Assembly (NCBI GenBank): GCA_003439945.1
Contig: QVRM01002006.1
Span: 102,033 to 166,032 of the forward strand
Direction of reading: 5' to 3'
Source: Dermanyssus gallinae
Lineage: Eukaryota; Arthropoda; Arachnida; Mesostigmata; Dermanyssidae
Length of the DNA: 64,000 bases
The first letter of the stretch is position 1; each line of letters opens with the position of its first letter. A program made the position numbers and the translations under genes. Positions 53,971-64,000 of the stretch are shown one piece after another. The notes under the pieces were generated by a model. It did no database searches and had not been told where the DNA came from. It saw nothing but the letters and a program-made list of their open reading frames with translations.

Positions 53971-55247
53971 ATTTGTATTCAAATGCTTGTTTTATATTAG
54001 TATTATCGAATTATTAACACTTGACTGTTCCTCCACTCAGAACGGAAGACTTCATTTTCACGCAGCGGGTACAAAATACGCCTAATAGTGCATGCATAAC
54101 AGTGCCGTTGATTCTTGTGCATTCAATTGACTGTTTTTGAATGCACGTGTAGGCTTGTTTTGTACATCGGCTAGCGTATGATGCCGAAAATTATGCCAGT
54201 TATGTTTGCGCATCAATGCGGTTTACGGCAGATGGGTTTTGACAAACCTCCGTCTTTTAGTATGCCATTGCCAATGGTATGCCGTTGCGAACATGTACCA
54301 AAAACGAGTTTTCCTTTTAAGCATTGTTCAATGCGTTCGGTCAATTGTTTAGGCTCACAAGGTAAGCGAAGTTAAGTGAGGGTTTGTTGGGTTCAGTATT
54401 GCAGCTGGGGGCAGACCTAGAGCGTATTCAATAAAGAAGCACGCGTCTAAAAAAGAGAGGTTCACAAAAACCAGCATCTTGCTACGTTGTATAGTGACTT
54501 TTGAATACACCCCAGCTGTAAGCGTAAAACTTTTAGCGACGACTCTTTGTACCTACGTTGTGTAGATTTTAAGACAACAAAGAACGAGCTCACCAAGTAT
54601 TTAACCTGTTTGCGGCAGAACATCTTTCTAGGCAACTATGGCTCTCTATTTATTACCTCAACAGACTACTGATTAGCTACACTTAACTATGTTGGTGCCT
54701 TGTGATATATATTAGCCGTCGAAGCAATATGCACGCATATACACATGCAAGCGTGTGCATTTCAGGTACGTATATTGGGATTGAAAAATATGTATATTTT
54801 AAAGATTAAATATATATATATATATATTGGGTCTAAAATTTTTTTTCGGATTTTATAATGATTCTTTACGGATAAAACCGAAAAAACGTTTTTGTAGCCC
54901 TATATGTATATATTTTTTTTAATATATATTAATATATATTACATTTATACAGTAAGGGCCGTATCTGCCGTTCTTGTTGAGTACCTTTTTTTGAAATCAA
55001 TTCATTTGTGCGGGCAACTAACGGCCGCGGCATTCAATTTGAGCGGCAAAGGCCAACGGGGGCGAGCTCAGTTGTACAAACACCACTTCTCTATCATCCA
55101 TCGCAGCAATAGACTACAAAGTCAACCAGCAGAGAGGTGGTGACTAACAAAGTAAGGCAAAGTGCTTATGTCTTCTTCTCTGGTGTGGAAGATACGGTAA
55201 TTCTAGGCAACATCGACATAAACGAGAGCTTGCGGTTGACAAAATGG

Positions 55248-55249
<2 letters not shown>
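53971..55249. other. No supported gene; AT-rich with (TA)n
   Basis: A short (TA)n tract lies at about 54810-54827. The frame at 54178-54375 is Cys- and Pro-containing without a known domain. Confidence 0.4.
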
Positions 55250-55295
<46 letters not shown>

Positions 55296-55299
55296 TATA
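55250..55299. repeat. (TA)n microsatellite at the insertion site of the fold-back element
   Basis: TA tract running directly into the left end of the inverted-repeat element. Confidence 0.92.
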
Positions 55300-56379
55300 C
55301 AGGGTTGTGACTGAACGAATTTTATAGCGATACATAAAATTGTAGAGCTCGTAAAACGAATATTTTTTTCCAATTGGAACATGTGCTCTGAGAAGTCTTG
55401 TTTCGGAGTTACAGTGAAATTACTACTCAATTTGTGACACTGGTGTTTTTGCCCGACATAGGAGCACAAAATGTGCTGTTGCGAGACAACCAGTCTTCCT
55501 AGACAGAAACTAAGCACACCGTCGTGTTCGTGATAAAATTCTGCTCCATCTGATGAATATGCAAGGCCGGTCAGAAGACGCGACATGGTCGCTTAGAAGA
55601 AAATTCGCCAAAAATGAAGTTCTTCATTAGCGTTCACGCCAAATACTTTAGAATCATAACCCTACAACCACTCACAGCGCTCAAAGCGGACATATTCAGC
55701 CAATGCGCAATTCATGGCGATCATTTTGGTACCAAACATATGTCAATGCGAGCTGTGGTTGCGGAGTAATTACGAGTTTTCGGCGGGATGTCCAGATTAA
55801 GTGCATGAAAAATGACGCGCTGCGGCTGTCGCGCGACACGTCGGCGGTAGTGAACGTCGCCACACAGTCATTTTACATGCACTCAATCTGGACATCCCGC
55901 CGAAAACTCGTAATTACTCCGCAACCACAGCTCGCATTGACATATGTTTGGTACCAAAATGATCGCCATGAATTGCGCATTGGCTGAATATGTCCGCTTT
56001 GAGCGCCGTGAGTGGTTGTAGGGTTATGATTCTAAAGTATTTGGCGTGAACGCTAATGAAGAACTTCATTTTTGGCGAATTTTCTTCTAAGCGACCATGT
56101 CGCGTCTTCTGACCGGCCTTGCATCTTCATCAGATGGAGCAGAATTTTATCACGAACACGACGGCGTGCTTAGTTTCTGTCTAGGAAGACTGGTTGTCTC
56201 GCAACAGCACATTCTGTGCTCCTATGTCGGGCAAAAACACCAGTGTCACAAATTGTAGTAATTTCACTGTAACTCCGAAACAAGACTTCTCAGAGCACAT
56301 GTTCCATTGGAAAAAATATTCGTTTTAACGAGCTCTACAATTTTATGTATCGCTATAAAATTCGTTCAGTCACACCCTG
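55300..56379. mobile_element. Fold-back element with about 515-bp arms
   Basis: The left arm (55300-55816) and right arm (55867-56379) are near-perfect reverse complements around a 50-bp spacer (55817-55866). Ends read CAGGGTTGTGAC and GTCACACCCTG and are flanked by TA-rich DNA, consistent with a TA target. Only scattered mismatches and small indels separate the arms. Each arm holds the same outward-facing frame of about 53 codons (starting MSRLLTGLA), at 55586 on the minus strand and 56099 on the plus strand. It has no recognised domain. No transposase is present, so it would be non-autonomous. A transcript across it would form a long hairpin. Confidence 0.88.
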
Positions 56380-56400
56380 TATATACACATATATATATAC

Positions 56401-57080
56401 TCAAACGATAGGTATTGCGCAGGGCGATAAACTAAAACCACTGCTGTTCTCCATACTTCTAGGTGGACCGCCAGAGCGGATACGGACGGGCTGGACTCGA
56501 ACGTAGGCCAAAATTCTACTGCACGCTATGCATGATGTGGTCATCTTTGATTGCAGCCTTTTCAGAGTAAAACAAGCCATGGATCGACTAGTTACATTCG
56601 CAGTTGAAATGAGCCTGGAGGTTAATTGGAAAAAGACAGTAGCTATGAAATTTCGAAAAGGCAGCCGTCTGGCCAAGGGCGACGTGCTTTAAATCAGGGA
56701 AACGGAAATAAAATTTGTAAACAAATTTACATACCTAAGGATCACTTTATCAGCAAGCGGTAGCAGCTTTCGATCACACATTCAGGAGATGGTGAGGAAG
56801 GCCACTATCGCAGCTGCGGCAATAAAATGCACCCCACGCCACACATAGTATTCTACTAATATGGGAAAATGTAGGTGTGGACAAATTGCGACTAATTAAA
56901 GGTGTGAGGCTTTTTGTTCTATAGAGGATTTTCGCGCTATTAAATATTTGCAGAAATAGAGTTCGTCCGCGTGATGAAAGGTGGTCCAATGCTAAAGGAA
57001 GATCTGCAAAATCGATGGAATCTGAAGAAAACGTGCGTCTTTGACGTGTATATGTTGAACTGGCAAACCAAATTAGTGAG

Positions 57081-57114
<34 letters not shown>

Positions 57115-57558
57115 AGGCTGGGTAAGCGTTTACGTTACATCAAAGTGTTTTGAGCCAACCATCAATCTAGTGTTTTGCTAATTTTGCTATAGACCTTGTT
57201 GACCGATACGCCATCGTTTGTAAAAGATAAACGCGAAAAATTTAATTTCCCAGTAAGCCCAGCCTACTGTACCTTTGTCGAAAAACAGAGATCGAAGCAA
57301 CTGGAGATCGACCCACAGTTCATCACAACACCACCAATGACCGACTCGAGCTGGAAGAGGACAAACAGAACGAGTCGTCATTTGGTCACCAGGTTTGCCG
57401 TCCACCATTTGACGTGCATGACGCAAGGTTATCACGAACCTGACCAAACCTGTGTCTGCAAATACTGTCGAAACGTGTGTGATAGATATCATGTGGGAAA
57501 TTGTAATCAAATTAGGTCATTGACCCAACTTACAGAAGTGAACGTTTTATCATCCTGA
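56401..57558 (+). pseudogene. LINE RT and C-terminal Cys/His domain
   Basis: The frame starts QTIGIAQGDKLKPLLFSILL, the RT block before the catalytic box, but the YADD motif is replaced by a degenerate stretch. Then EVNWKKTVAMKFRKGSRL, VNKFTYLRITLSASGSSF and a decayed thumb follow. An AT microsatellite (about 57080-57112) interrupts. At 57196-57558 the frame reads SRHLVTRFAVHHLTC, then CVCKYCRNVCDRYHVGNC, the C-terminal Cys/His cluster. The same blocks occur on the minus strand at 33468-34311. Stops and shifts show it is dead, although the final 120 codons are open. Confidence 0.75.
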
Positions 57559-58200
57559 CGATGTTGGCATATAAGCATATGTATTTTATAAGTAGAAATT
57601 TAAATGTACATATGTGTATACTCATCAAATGCCAGCTTACAGCGGACATAACTAGGTAGCATGACACGATAAAGTGTGAAATAAATTGAATTGAATATAT
57701 GCGCTTCAAATATTCCTGAAACACCATGTATATGTTTTTTTTTAATTAATATAAATGTTTTCGTATTGCAATACGCTATTAGCATCAAAACCACGACAGC
57801 AGAACAGCTGTGTGTGCACAATCGTTCGTTCGGATCGCATGCACTAGTTTCCCCGTCCTACATTATGACTGGTGTTGTGATAGGTGCAATTGTACGTATG
57901 GAAGCACACGGATAGCTTCGCAAACGGAGCAAGAGCCGCAGTAGCAGCAGCAAGCTATCGGGGTTGGAGTGAACGAAATTCTTCAAGTCCAGTGTGCACT
58001 GCGTAGCGGTGGGCTGCAACAGTCTGCTCTGTGTTACCTACTGTGAACCGGGCCGTACGAATAGAGAGGCACGTATAGAGTAGACCAGTTATTTCGTCTT
58101 CGAGATGCAATCCTGTCACTCGAGTGATCGAGTTCGTTTAGAGCTCTGCCGGCCATTTGGCCATGTGACAACAATAACGAATCATTTTATTCCTCTCCTC
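57559..58200. other. No supported gene
   Basis: AT-rich DNA up to about 57800. A 74-codon plus frame (57691-57915) has two hydrophobic stretches but no recognised family, conserved start or splice site. Confidence 0.35.
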
Positions 58201-61200
58201 TTCTTCCCGGCACCGTCGTGGGTCCTGACTCAGCTGGGCAGTTAGCTGGGCAGACACGCTGGCTTGCACAGGGGACGGATATAAGTACAATAACCAGTCG
58301 GTGGAAGCTAATCTTTCTATCTCTCTCTCTATATATATATATATTCCTCTACAAAAAGCTCATTTGCTCTCTTTTTTTTTCTTCCTTTTCTTCTTGCTAA
58401 TACGAATGAGTCTGGGCGTTTTCAAAACTAGAGACATGTAAAAGGCAAATAGGAAGCAGTTTTTTTGGAAGAGGGCAAAAAGTACTCTGTCGAACAACAA
58501 CAGAGGGCAAATGAGCCGAAAGGGCAGACGAGGCAGGACGACAGAAATGGAGAACGTACGTGGAAGAATAGTAGGAATAAATAAAAGGAATAGAAGAAGT
58601 CGAAACTTAAGCGTATCTAACGGAGAAAAGAAGCAGAGATGCATACTGGTTAGCTGACGCATAACTTGTTTAGCGGAGCACGGGCCACCGTCATCGTCAA
58701 CGGTCTATGTAAGTGCGCTTATGATGTGCGTCTGTGGTGTGCGTTTCCGTTTGTGTGCTCCGAGTGTGTAAGAGTGTGCCTGTTTGTGTGCAAAAAAAAC
58801 ACAAACCCTCTTGGAGAGACAGCGTTGATATACACGAGAGGTCGACATCCTGAAACCTAAGCGAATATGAAATGAGCTGTCGCTGTGAAACGATGAATTT
58901 TTCCCGCGTTTCTCTGTTCTCTGGAAAACGCCCATTCACCCACCAACCCACTAACCAGTCAAGCCTCCCCTCTCTGCCACAACTCGTCGTGTTCGTACCC
59001 CCTACAACCTCCACCCCTAACCACTGCCCCAGCTGGCTGACTGGCGTTCTCTATCATTTCATTTTACTGGTATTGCTGCTGCTGTTGCTGCTGCTACTAC
59101 TACTTCTACTTGGCCTGGTTCTCGGTCTTGTAGTGGTGGGGCGTTTTTCGTGAGGTTGCTTGCAGCTAACTGCAATGCGATTGCCGCCACCAAGTCGCTG
59201 TTGTCGCCGTTACCATTGTCATCACCATCACCTCCACCACCACCACTACCGCCACCGTCATGACAGCACTGTTCTCATGAGCATCATCACTACCGTCACC
59301 ACCAGCACGGCCGACACCATCAGCGTCAACATCTGCATGCAGCAGGGACGCTGATGGCAACTATTACCAACAAAGGGCAAGCGAAAAAGAAAAACGAAGC
59401 AGAAGAAAGGAAGATGAAAAATAGGATGAATGAAAGAATGAGGTTCGAGCGGTTCCCTTCTCGCCCATCGTCGTCGTCGTCGTTGTCGTCGTTCCCATCC
59501 CAACCCTCTCCCCGGCGAGCTCGCGCTGCCACCTAATTGTTGCCTGAATTGAACCAGTATGCGGCAGTACCTCGTTTGCGTCACTGGCTACCCGCTATTC
59601 CTGCGATTGCTCCTGCTTCTGCCGTTGTTTCTGCTGCTGCTGTTGCTGCTGCTTCTTTTACTACTGCTGCTGTCGTTGCCGGGGTGGGGCCGTGTCAGCC
59701 CCAATTGGCTTTCCTTGGCAGGGCTGCTTGACTTCCACCAGCCATCCCATACACGGGAGGGCGTACGCGGGACCCGTCCGCCCGTATGTCCTCCCACAAG
59801 CCCGCCAGTCAGCCACCCAGCCAGATTCGTTCCTCCAACTCAATTCTTCGGCGTTTTGCGACACCGTGCACCACACCTCTGACGTTGACGGTGCACCTAA
59901 TAACGCCGCCGCTGCCGCCGTTTTCCTTATTCCTCTCGTCCTCCTACAGCGGCTCTTTCGCCGCCCTCCCCCCCTTTTCTCCTCATAACGCCGCTGGTAC
60001 TGGTGGTAGAGGTGCGGCATCATTTTCTGGTCCTAGGCCGCCTGCTACGGCAGCTACACGGGTGGTAGTAACAGCAACAGCATCAACAACGACACTTGTA
60101 GCACTTGTAGGAAGTAAAAACCTGTGCTCGATGTAAAATTAATAGTTGTTGTAGTCACTTTGCCGTAGTAGTAGTAGTAGTAGTAGTAGTAAGGGGTAGT
60201 GAGGTAGTAAGGGTATCCTTATTCCGTCGAACGGACCTGTGACTATCGTTTTTCGTCGAAAACGCAGAAACAACGCATCCATAACCGTTTCCCTCTACCA
60301 CTGCCGGCCGCCGCTGTAGCCGCGCCCTGCCAGTGCGTCCAGTTCAGCGCCGTCTACTTGCTCAGGCGGTCGAAGTCGGAGAAACCAGGCGGAGTTGAAG
60401 AAACCAGGCGGAGTTTCCTATTCGGCGGCGTTCTGTTCAGAATCGGAGGGAAGGAAACAGGTCAGAAGTTAAGACAAGGGATGCTGCCGCACAGGCCGAG
60501 AACGAGAGAGGAATCGGCAGGGAGAGAGCGAGGGAGAGAGATAAATAAAAACGCACTGATTCAAAGAAGGCTAGAAAAGTACTTCATCGCAAGCCAGTAT
60601 GTATCGCACCGTGATGAAGGTTGTGGTGCTTTGATGCCGCGACTGCAACTGCGCCAGCTGCTGTTGCTGCTGCTGCTGGCAATGTCACTGGCGGTATCAT
60701 TGAAGCCACTGATCGTCCTAGTTACGGCCTCCGCGCTATGAGGGAACAATGCAGCGGTTGGTCAGAGAGAAGTGGTAGAAAAAGAACACGAAGACGAAAA
60801 GAAGAAGAAGAAGAAGAAGAGGAAAATGAGAAAACGGCAAAAACCCTGCGAAGAGCCGCGCTCGTGCTGCGTAATGAGGAGCACCAGCGCAGGAGGCAAA
60901 GGACGACGACGCAGGTGCGAGAGATGGAAAACGAGCAAGATGAACAGAAGGAATAAGATGAGAAGTAGAGGAGGAAAAGAAGCGAGGCGAAACGAGAGCA
61001 CGATGAAGAGTGGACGGCCATGGCGGTGCACGTATGTCGTGTCATGCAGACTGTTCAGTCATGACGGCAGCGAAAGAGGCAACAGCAACAACAACAACAA
61101 CAACAACAGCAACAACAACAACAACAACACAACAGCAACAACACAGCAATAACTACCACAGCAACAACAACACAGCAATAACTAACACAGCAATAACTAA

Positions 61201-61800
61201 CACAGCAACAACTACCACAGCAACAACAACAACAACAACAACAACAACAGCAATAGCAGCAGCTGTAGTAAGAGTGGTAGTCGTGGTGGAGGTGGTGGTG
61301 CTTGCAAGCTGATTGTGCAATGCTGCTGGTGCTGCCCGGAAGAATATGAGCAGCGCGGGCCTCGAGCTCGTTCGCTGGCGTCTGCTGCTGCTGCTGGAAA
61401 AAAATCTGCCCCGGCCGCCAACACCGTCATTGGCCGGTCAGGACAGCAGCTTGTTCGGTGTGGTGACGCGGCCATCTTAGCAGGTCGCACCTCACCGCAC
61501 CTCACCACACCGCCACGCAACGCAACGCAATGCAGTCAGCCACGTCACAACGCGCCCCAGAAGGAGGGAAGCCGCCACGAGCCGAGATTATTACTCTCAA
61601 AAACATTGTGAGACACACGCCAAAGACAAATTGGACGAAGACGACGACGACAACGACGGCGACGAGGCGTCGTTTGTATTCGGCCTTGTGCTGCTGGCTG
61701 CCAGGTACTGTTGGTACTGACGCGACTTAACTACTGCTGCTGCTGCTGCCGCCCCAACTACTGCCTCAATAGAACGGCAATTTCGGTCGGTCCGCATGGC
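58201..61800. other. Trinucleotide-rich, CpG-rich region without clear exons
   Basis: Contains CTG/TGC-rich stretches (about 59070-59110, 59620-59670, 60655-60680), ACC/CAT-rich DNA (59215-59290) and (TAG)n at about 60165-60190. It also has GAAGAA-rich DNA (60790-60830), CAA/CAG arrays (61081-61260) and more CAG near 61390 and 61735. Overlapping frames on both strands translate as Leu, His, Gln, Asn, Thr or Ser homopolymers. The texture resembles long repeat-laden 5'-UTR or promoter DNA of a neighbouring gene. I found no conserved domain and no pair of splice sites that I trust. Confidence 0.5.
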
Positions 61801-61892
61801 TAGAAAAGCATAATGGTTACATCCGGCTAGGGTCTTTTATGTGTAGAACACACCTCGTTGCATTGTTTTGCGTACGTAGACTTTGACAACTA

Positions 61893-61895
61893 ATG

Positions 61896-61977
<82 letters not shown>

Positions 61978-61997
61978 ATATATTATATATAAATATA
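61893..61997. repeat. Long (TA)n microsatellite
   Basis: About 100 bp of TA repeats with minor interruptions. Confidence 0.94.
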
Positions 61998-62149
61998 TAC
62001 ATCTATACAATTAAACAAATTCTATGTGGTACATGTACAGACAACTTTATGACCAGTCGAACAAGATTTGAATAGGATATGATAAATCAGGCGGTAATCT
62101 ATTAGCACGTAAGACCTTGCTGCACCCTAAAACGACTGAAAGGTGCAAA

Positions 62150-62945
62150 AAATTCCGTAGTAGTAGAGGGTTTTGCCTGTGTGCCGACATTTGCACTGTC
62201 AGCGTTTCAAGTTCTCAGTGCCCTCGCCATCCGCCACGAAAACATGTTATTTACACGATCTGTCTTAGCAATTTGTTTCGACGAGATGGTGTCACCGCTT
62301 CTAAGATTGTTTAACCGAATGCTAAAATAGTTTGACTTATTTGATAAGTTTATGATACGATTGAACATGCGATAATCCGCTCTGGACTGAAGTTCCCAAA
62401 TAAGGCTTATCACAATAGAATTTCGGGCAATGTTACACCTTAACGAGACACGACGAAGGAATCTCCTCTGTACACTTTCCATTGCTTCAATGTGTTTATC
62501 TAAATAAGGCCGCCAAACCTCACAGCAATAGATAAACTTAGGTACAACCAAACTATTATAAATCCTCATGTAAAAATTGTAATCATTAATTATGAAACAA
62601 CGAAATATGGAATTAGATATAAGATTAGCTGATCGGATGACTTGTGTAATATGAGTGCTAAAATCCAGTTGCGATGTCACCGCAACTCCTAGGTCCCTAA
62701 TACAATTTAAAATAGGGATAGTCTCCCTATGTAGCATGTAGTTGCTTGTTTTAAATCTATTGGCTTATTTTAAACACAATACAGCACATTTCGGCACTGA
62801 TATGAGCATTTCATTATCCACACACCCCTTAGAAACCGCCTCAATCGTACTCTGTAGTACTAGCCTTTCGCTAGCGGTGTTGAAGGTCCGTATAGTTTTG
62901 AATCATCAGCATAAAGCTTATAAGTTATCAACTCAGGAATAACGT
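62150..62945 (-). pseudogene. CR1-like LINE RT fragment with YADD box
   Basis: Near 62935-62890 the minus strand encodes KLYADDSKLYG, the RT catalytic box. After frame breaks, the open frame 62737-62207 has IRDLGVAVTSQLDFSTHI, YNSLVVPKFIYCCEVW, AMESVQRRFLRRVSL and SKQIAKTDRVNNMFSWRMAR. This is the complete post-catalytic region of a CR1/L2-type RT. The 177-codon frame is uninterrupted, making this one of the youngest LINE pieces in the window. The copy at 18689-19396 is a more decayed relative that starts within this segment. Confidence 0.82.
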
Positions 62946-63498
62946 TTTTTAAAAGTTCACTTTAGTCAAACAATTACCACCTGCGAACCTACGATTACTA
63001 CCGCAATAACCTAAAGCTCAGTACATAACTGCTTATGCGATGACCTACAAACACTTAGAACGGGACGCACCCGATCGGAGAATGCGGGTAGTGTGGTAGT
63101 CATAGTTCTCATCTATTGGAATGTCGCCGGTTCAATTGCTGTTGTGGGTCGAATTCTCTTAGTGCGATGCTCATTGAGAACTGATGATGAGCTGTACCGT
63201 GCCAAAAAACTGTTGGGGAAACAGCCTAGATATATGAACACATTTGGCCCTTGGAAGGCGGCCCTTCTAGAGGTTTGCAAATAGCGTTAAAACGTCTAAG
63301 TAAAAAAAACGTAAAGTTTCTAAGTAAAAACCTAAACAGGCAAAGAACTAACAGCCGAGTATTTGTGCCGACTATGACAAATGCTACTACTACTACCACA
63401 GCGGCTGCTACGTAGATGCTACGCATATAGCGGTATAAGCAATAATATAGCGGTTGGTAAGTAACCGTAGTGTCTGCAAAAATGAAATCTTTTTACCA
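62946..63498. other. No supported gene
   Basis: A weak tRNA-like stretch occurs near 63090-63150 (B-box-like GGTTCAATTGC), too degenerate to call. The rest shows nothing recognisable. Confidence 0.35.
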
Positions 63499-63945
63499 CT
63501 ACAGTTGGAAGTTTCTAGCTTTTGGTAGTGGCTCGCGATGTAGGGGTTGAAGCAGTATTAAAGAACAGTTGCGTAAGCAGAGCACACCTTGCGTCTGCTG
63601 CCCCAAATCTTTTCGTTTAATGATGGTCGCGGCAGAATCCTTTATGATGTGCCAGTTGCGGGCGTCCTGCAAGGGGACGTGCGCCATTTGTTTACACGTC
63701 ACTGGGAGTTTTCGGTCTAAGAACCGCACCAGCTCCGCCCTGTCCGCGCTGAACGCCGCGCATACTTCGAAGATGTGTTTGACATCGTCATCTTCTCCTG
63801 AGTCGCATATGAGAATGCATAGTGGCGACGGGGCACGTCGATACGATGCAGATCGTTTTCGAAGGTGCCGTGACCCGTCAGAAATTGGGTCAGAGGGTAG
63901 GACAATGATCCCTCTTCTCGCATTTTGAGCCACCCCCCACCACAT
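63499..63945 (-). pseudogene. R1-like LINE C-terminal fragment
   Basis: In one minus frame (63923-63717) YPLTQFLTGHGTFENDLHRI gives the conserved R1-clade block also seen at about 2575 (QFLTGYGSF). In the other frame (63945-63499) the sequence continues ICDSGEDDDVKHIFEVCAAF, the following Cys/His block. One frameshift near 63790 links them. The fragment ends at about 63499 and no 3' UTR like that at 2900-3037 is obvious. Confidence 0.75.
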
Positions 63946-64000
63946 CAGGAATACTGGAGAGCGGTAATGTCACCATAAAACGTACTCGTTTGATCATTTA

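Noticed and set aside
59071..59153. Poly-Leu ORFs as signal peptides or membrane proteins
   Set aside because: They translate CTG/TGC repeats, have no domain downstream, and other frames are equally open.
63090..63160. tRNA or SINE near the B-box-like GGTTCAATTGC
   Set aside because: The A box and stems are too degenerate to support either.

Overview
The window looks like eukaryotic, repeat-rich arthropod DNA. The LINE families (R1-like, R2, CR1-like and a LINE type I associate with ticks and mites), the Tc1 and mariner elements, the tRNA-derived SINEs and an expanded CAP/antigen-5 family together suggest an acarine (mite or tick). I cannot fix the species from sequence alone. I see no long intact single-exon gene. 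Almost every recognisable coding stretch is a decayed transposable element or part of one tandem host gene family.

Layout. 1-13.7 kb: remnants of an R1-like LINE (about 1.1-3.0 kb, with a second 3' end at 6.2 kb), low-complexity DNA, and RLE-type LINE fragments. One of these LINEs is split at a TA dinucleotide by a 1,340-bp Tc1 element (9317-10656). 13.7-45 kb: four segmentally duplicated units (A 13.75-23.98, B 24.39-27.92, C 32.6-39.0, D 39.7-44.96 kb). Each carries a copy of the same gene. The gene model I derive has three exons joined by phase-0 introns: a Ser/Gly/Pro-rich N-terminal exon, a single transmembrane exon, and an exon encoding a Cys-rich stretch plus a CAP (CRISP/antigen 5/PR-1) domain. 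This predicts a type II membrane-anchored CAP protein. Copies A, B and D are clearly broken. Copy C is nearly intact, with one apparent 1-base insertion. Units have been invaded by LINEs, SINEs and a solo LTR whose target duplications are still readable, so the order of events can be inferred.

Between units B and C (28-32.5 kb) lie LINE ORF1 and endonuclease remnants. With them is the 3' end of an R2 element still joined to 28S rRNA sequence at the canonical R2 insertion site, although no rDNA surrounds it. 45-64 kb holds a second R2-like endonuclease fragment, a 289-bp solo LTR, a decayed mariner with a SINE at its edge, several LINE 3' ends, and a 1,080-bp near-perfect fold-back element (55300-56379). 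It also holds long AT microsatellites, a trinucleotide-rich region (about 58.2-61.8 kb) and a second R1-like LINE 3' fragment at the end.

Most interesting: the membrane-anchored CAP gene cluster with a possible gene-conversion tract between units C and D, the displaced R2/28S junction, and the fold-back element.
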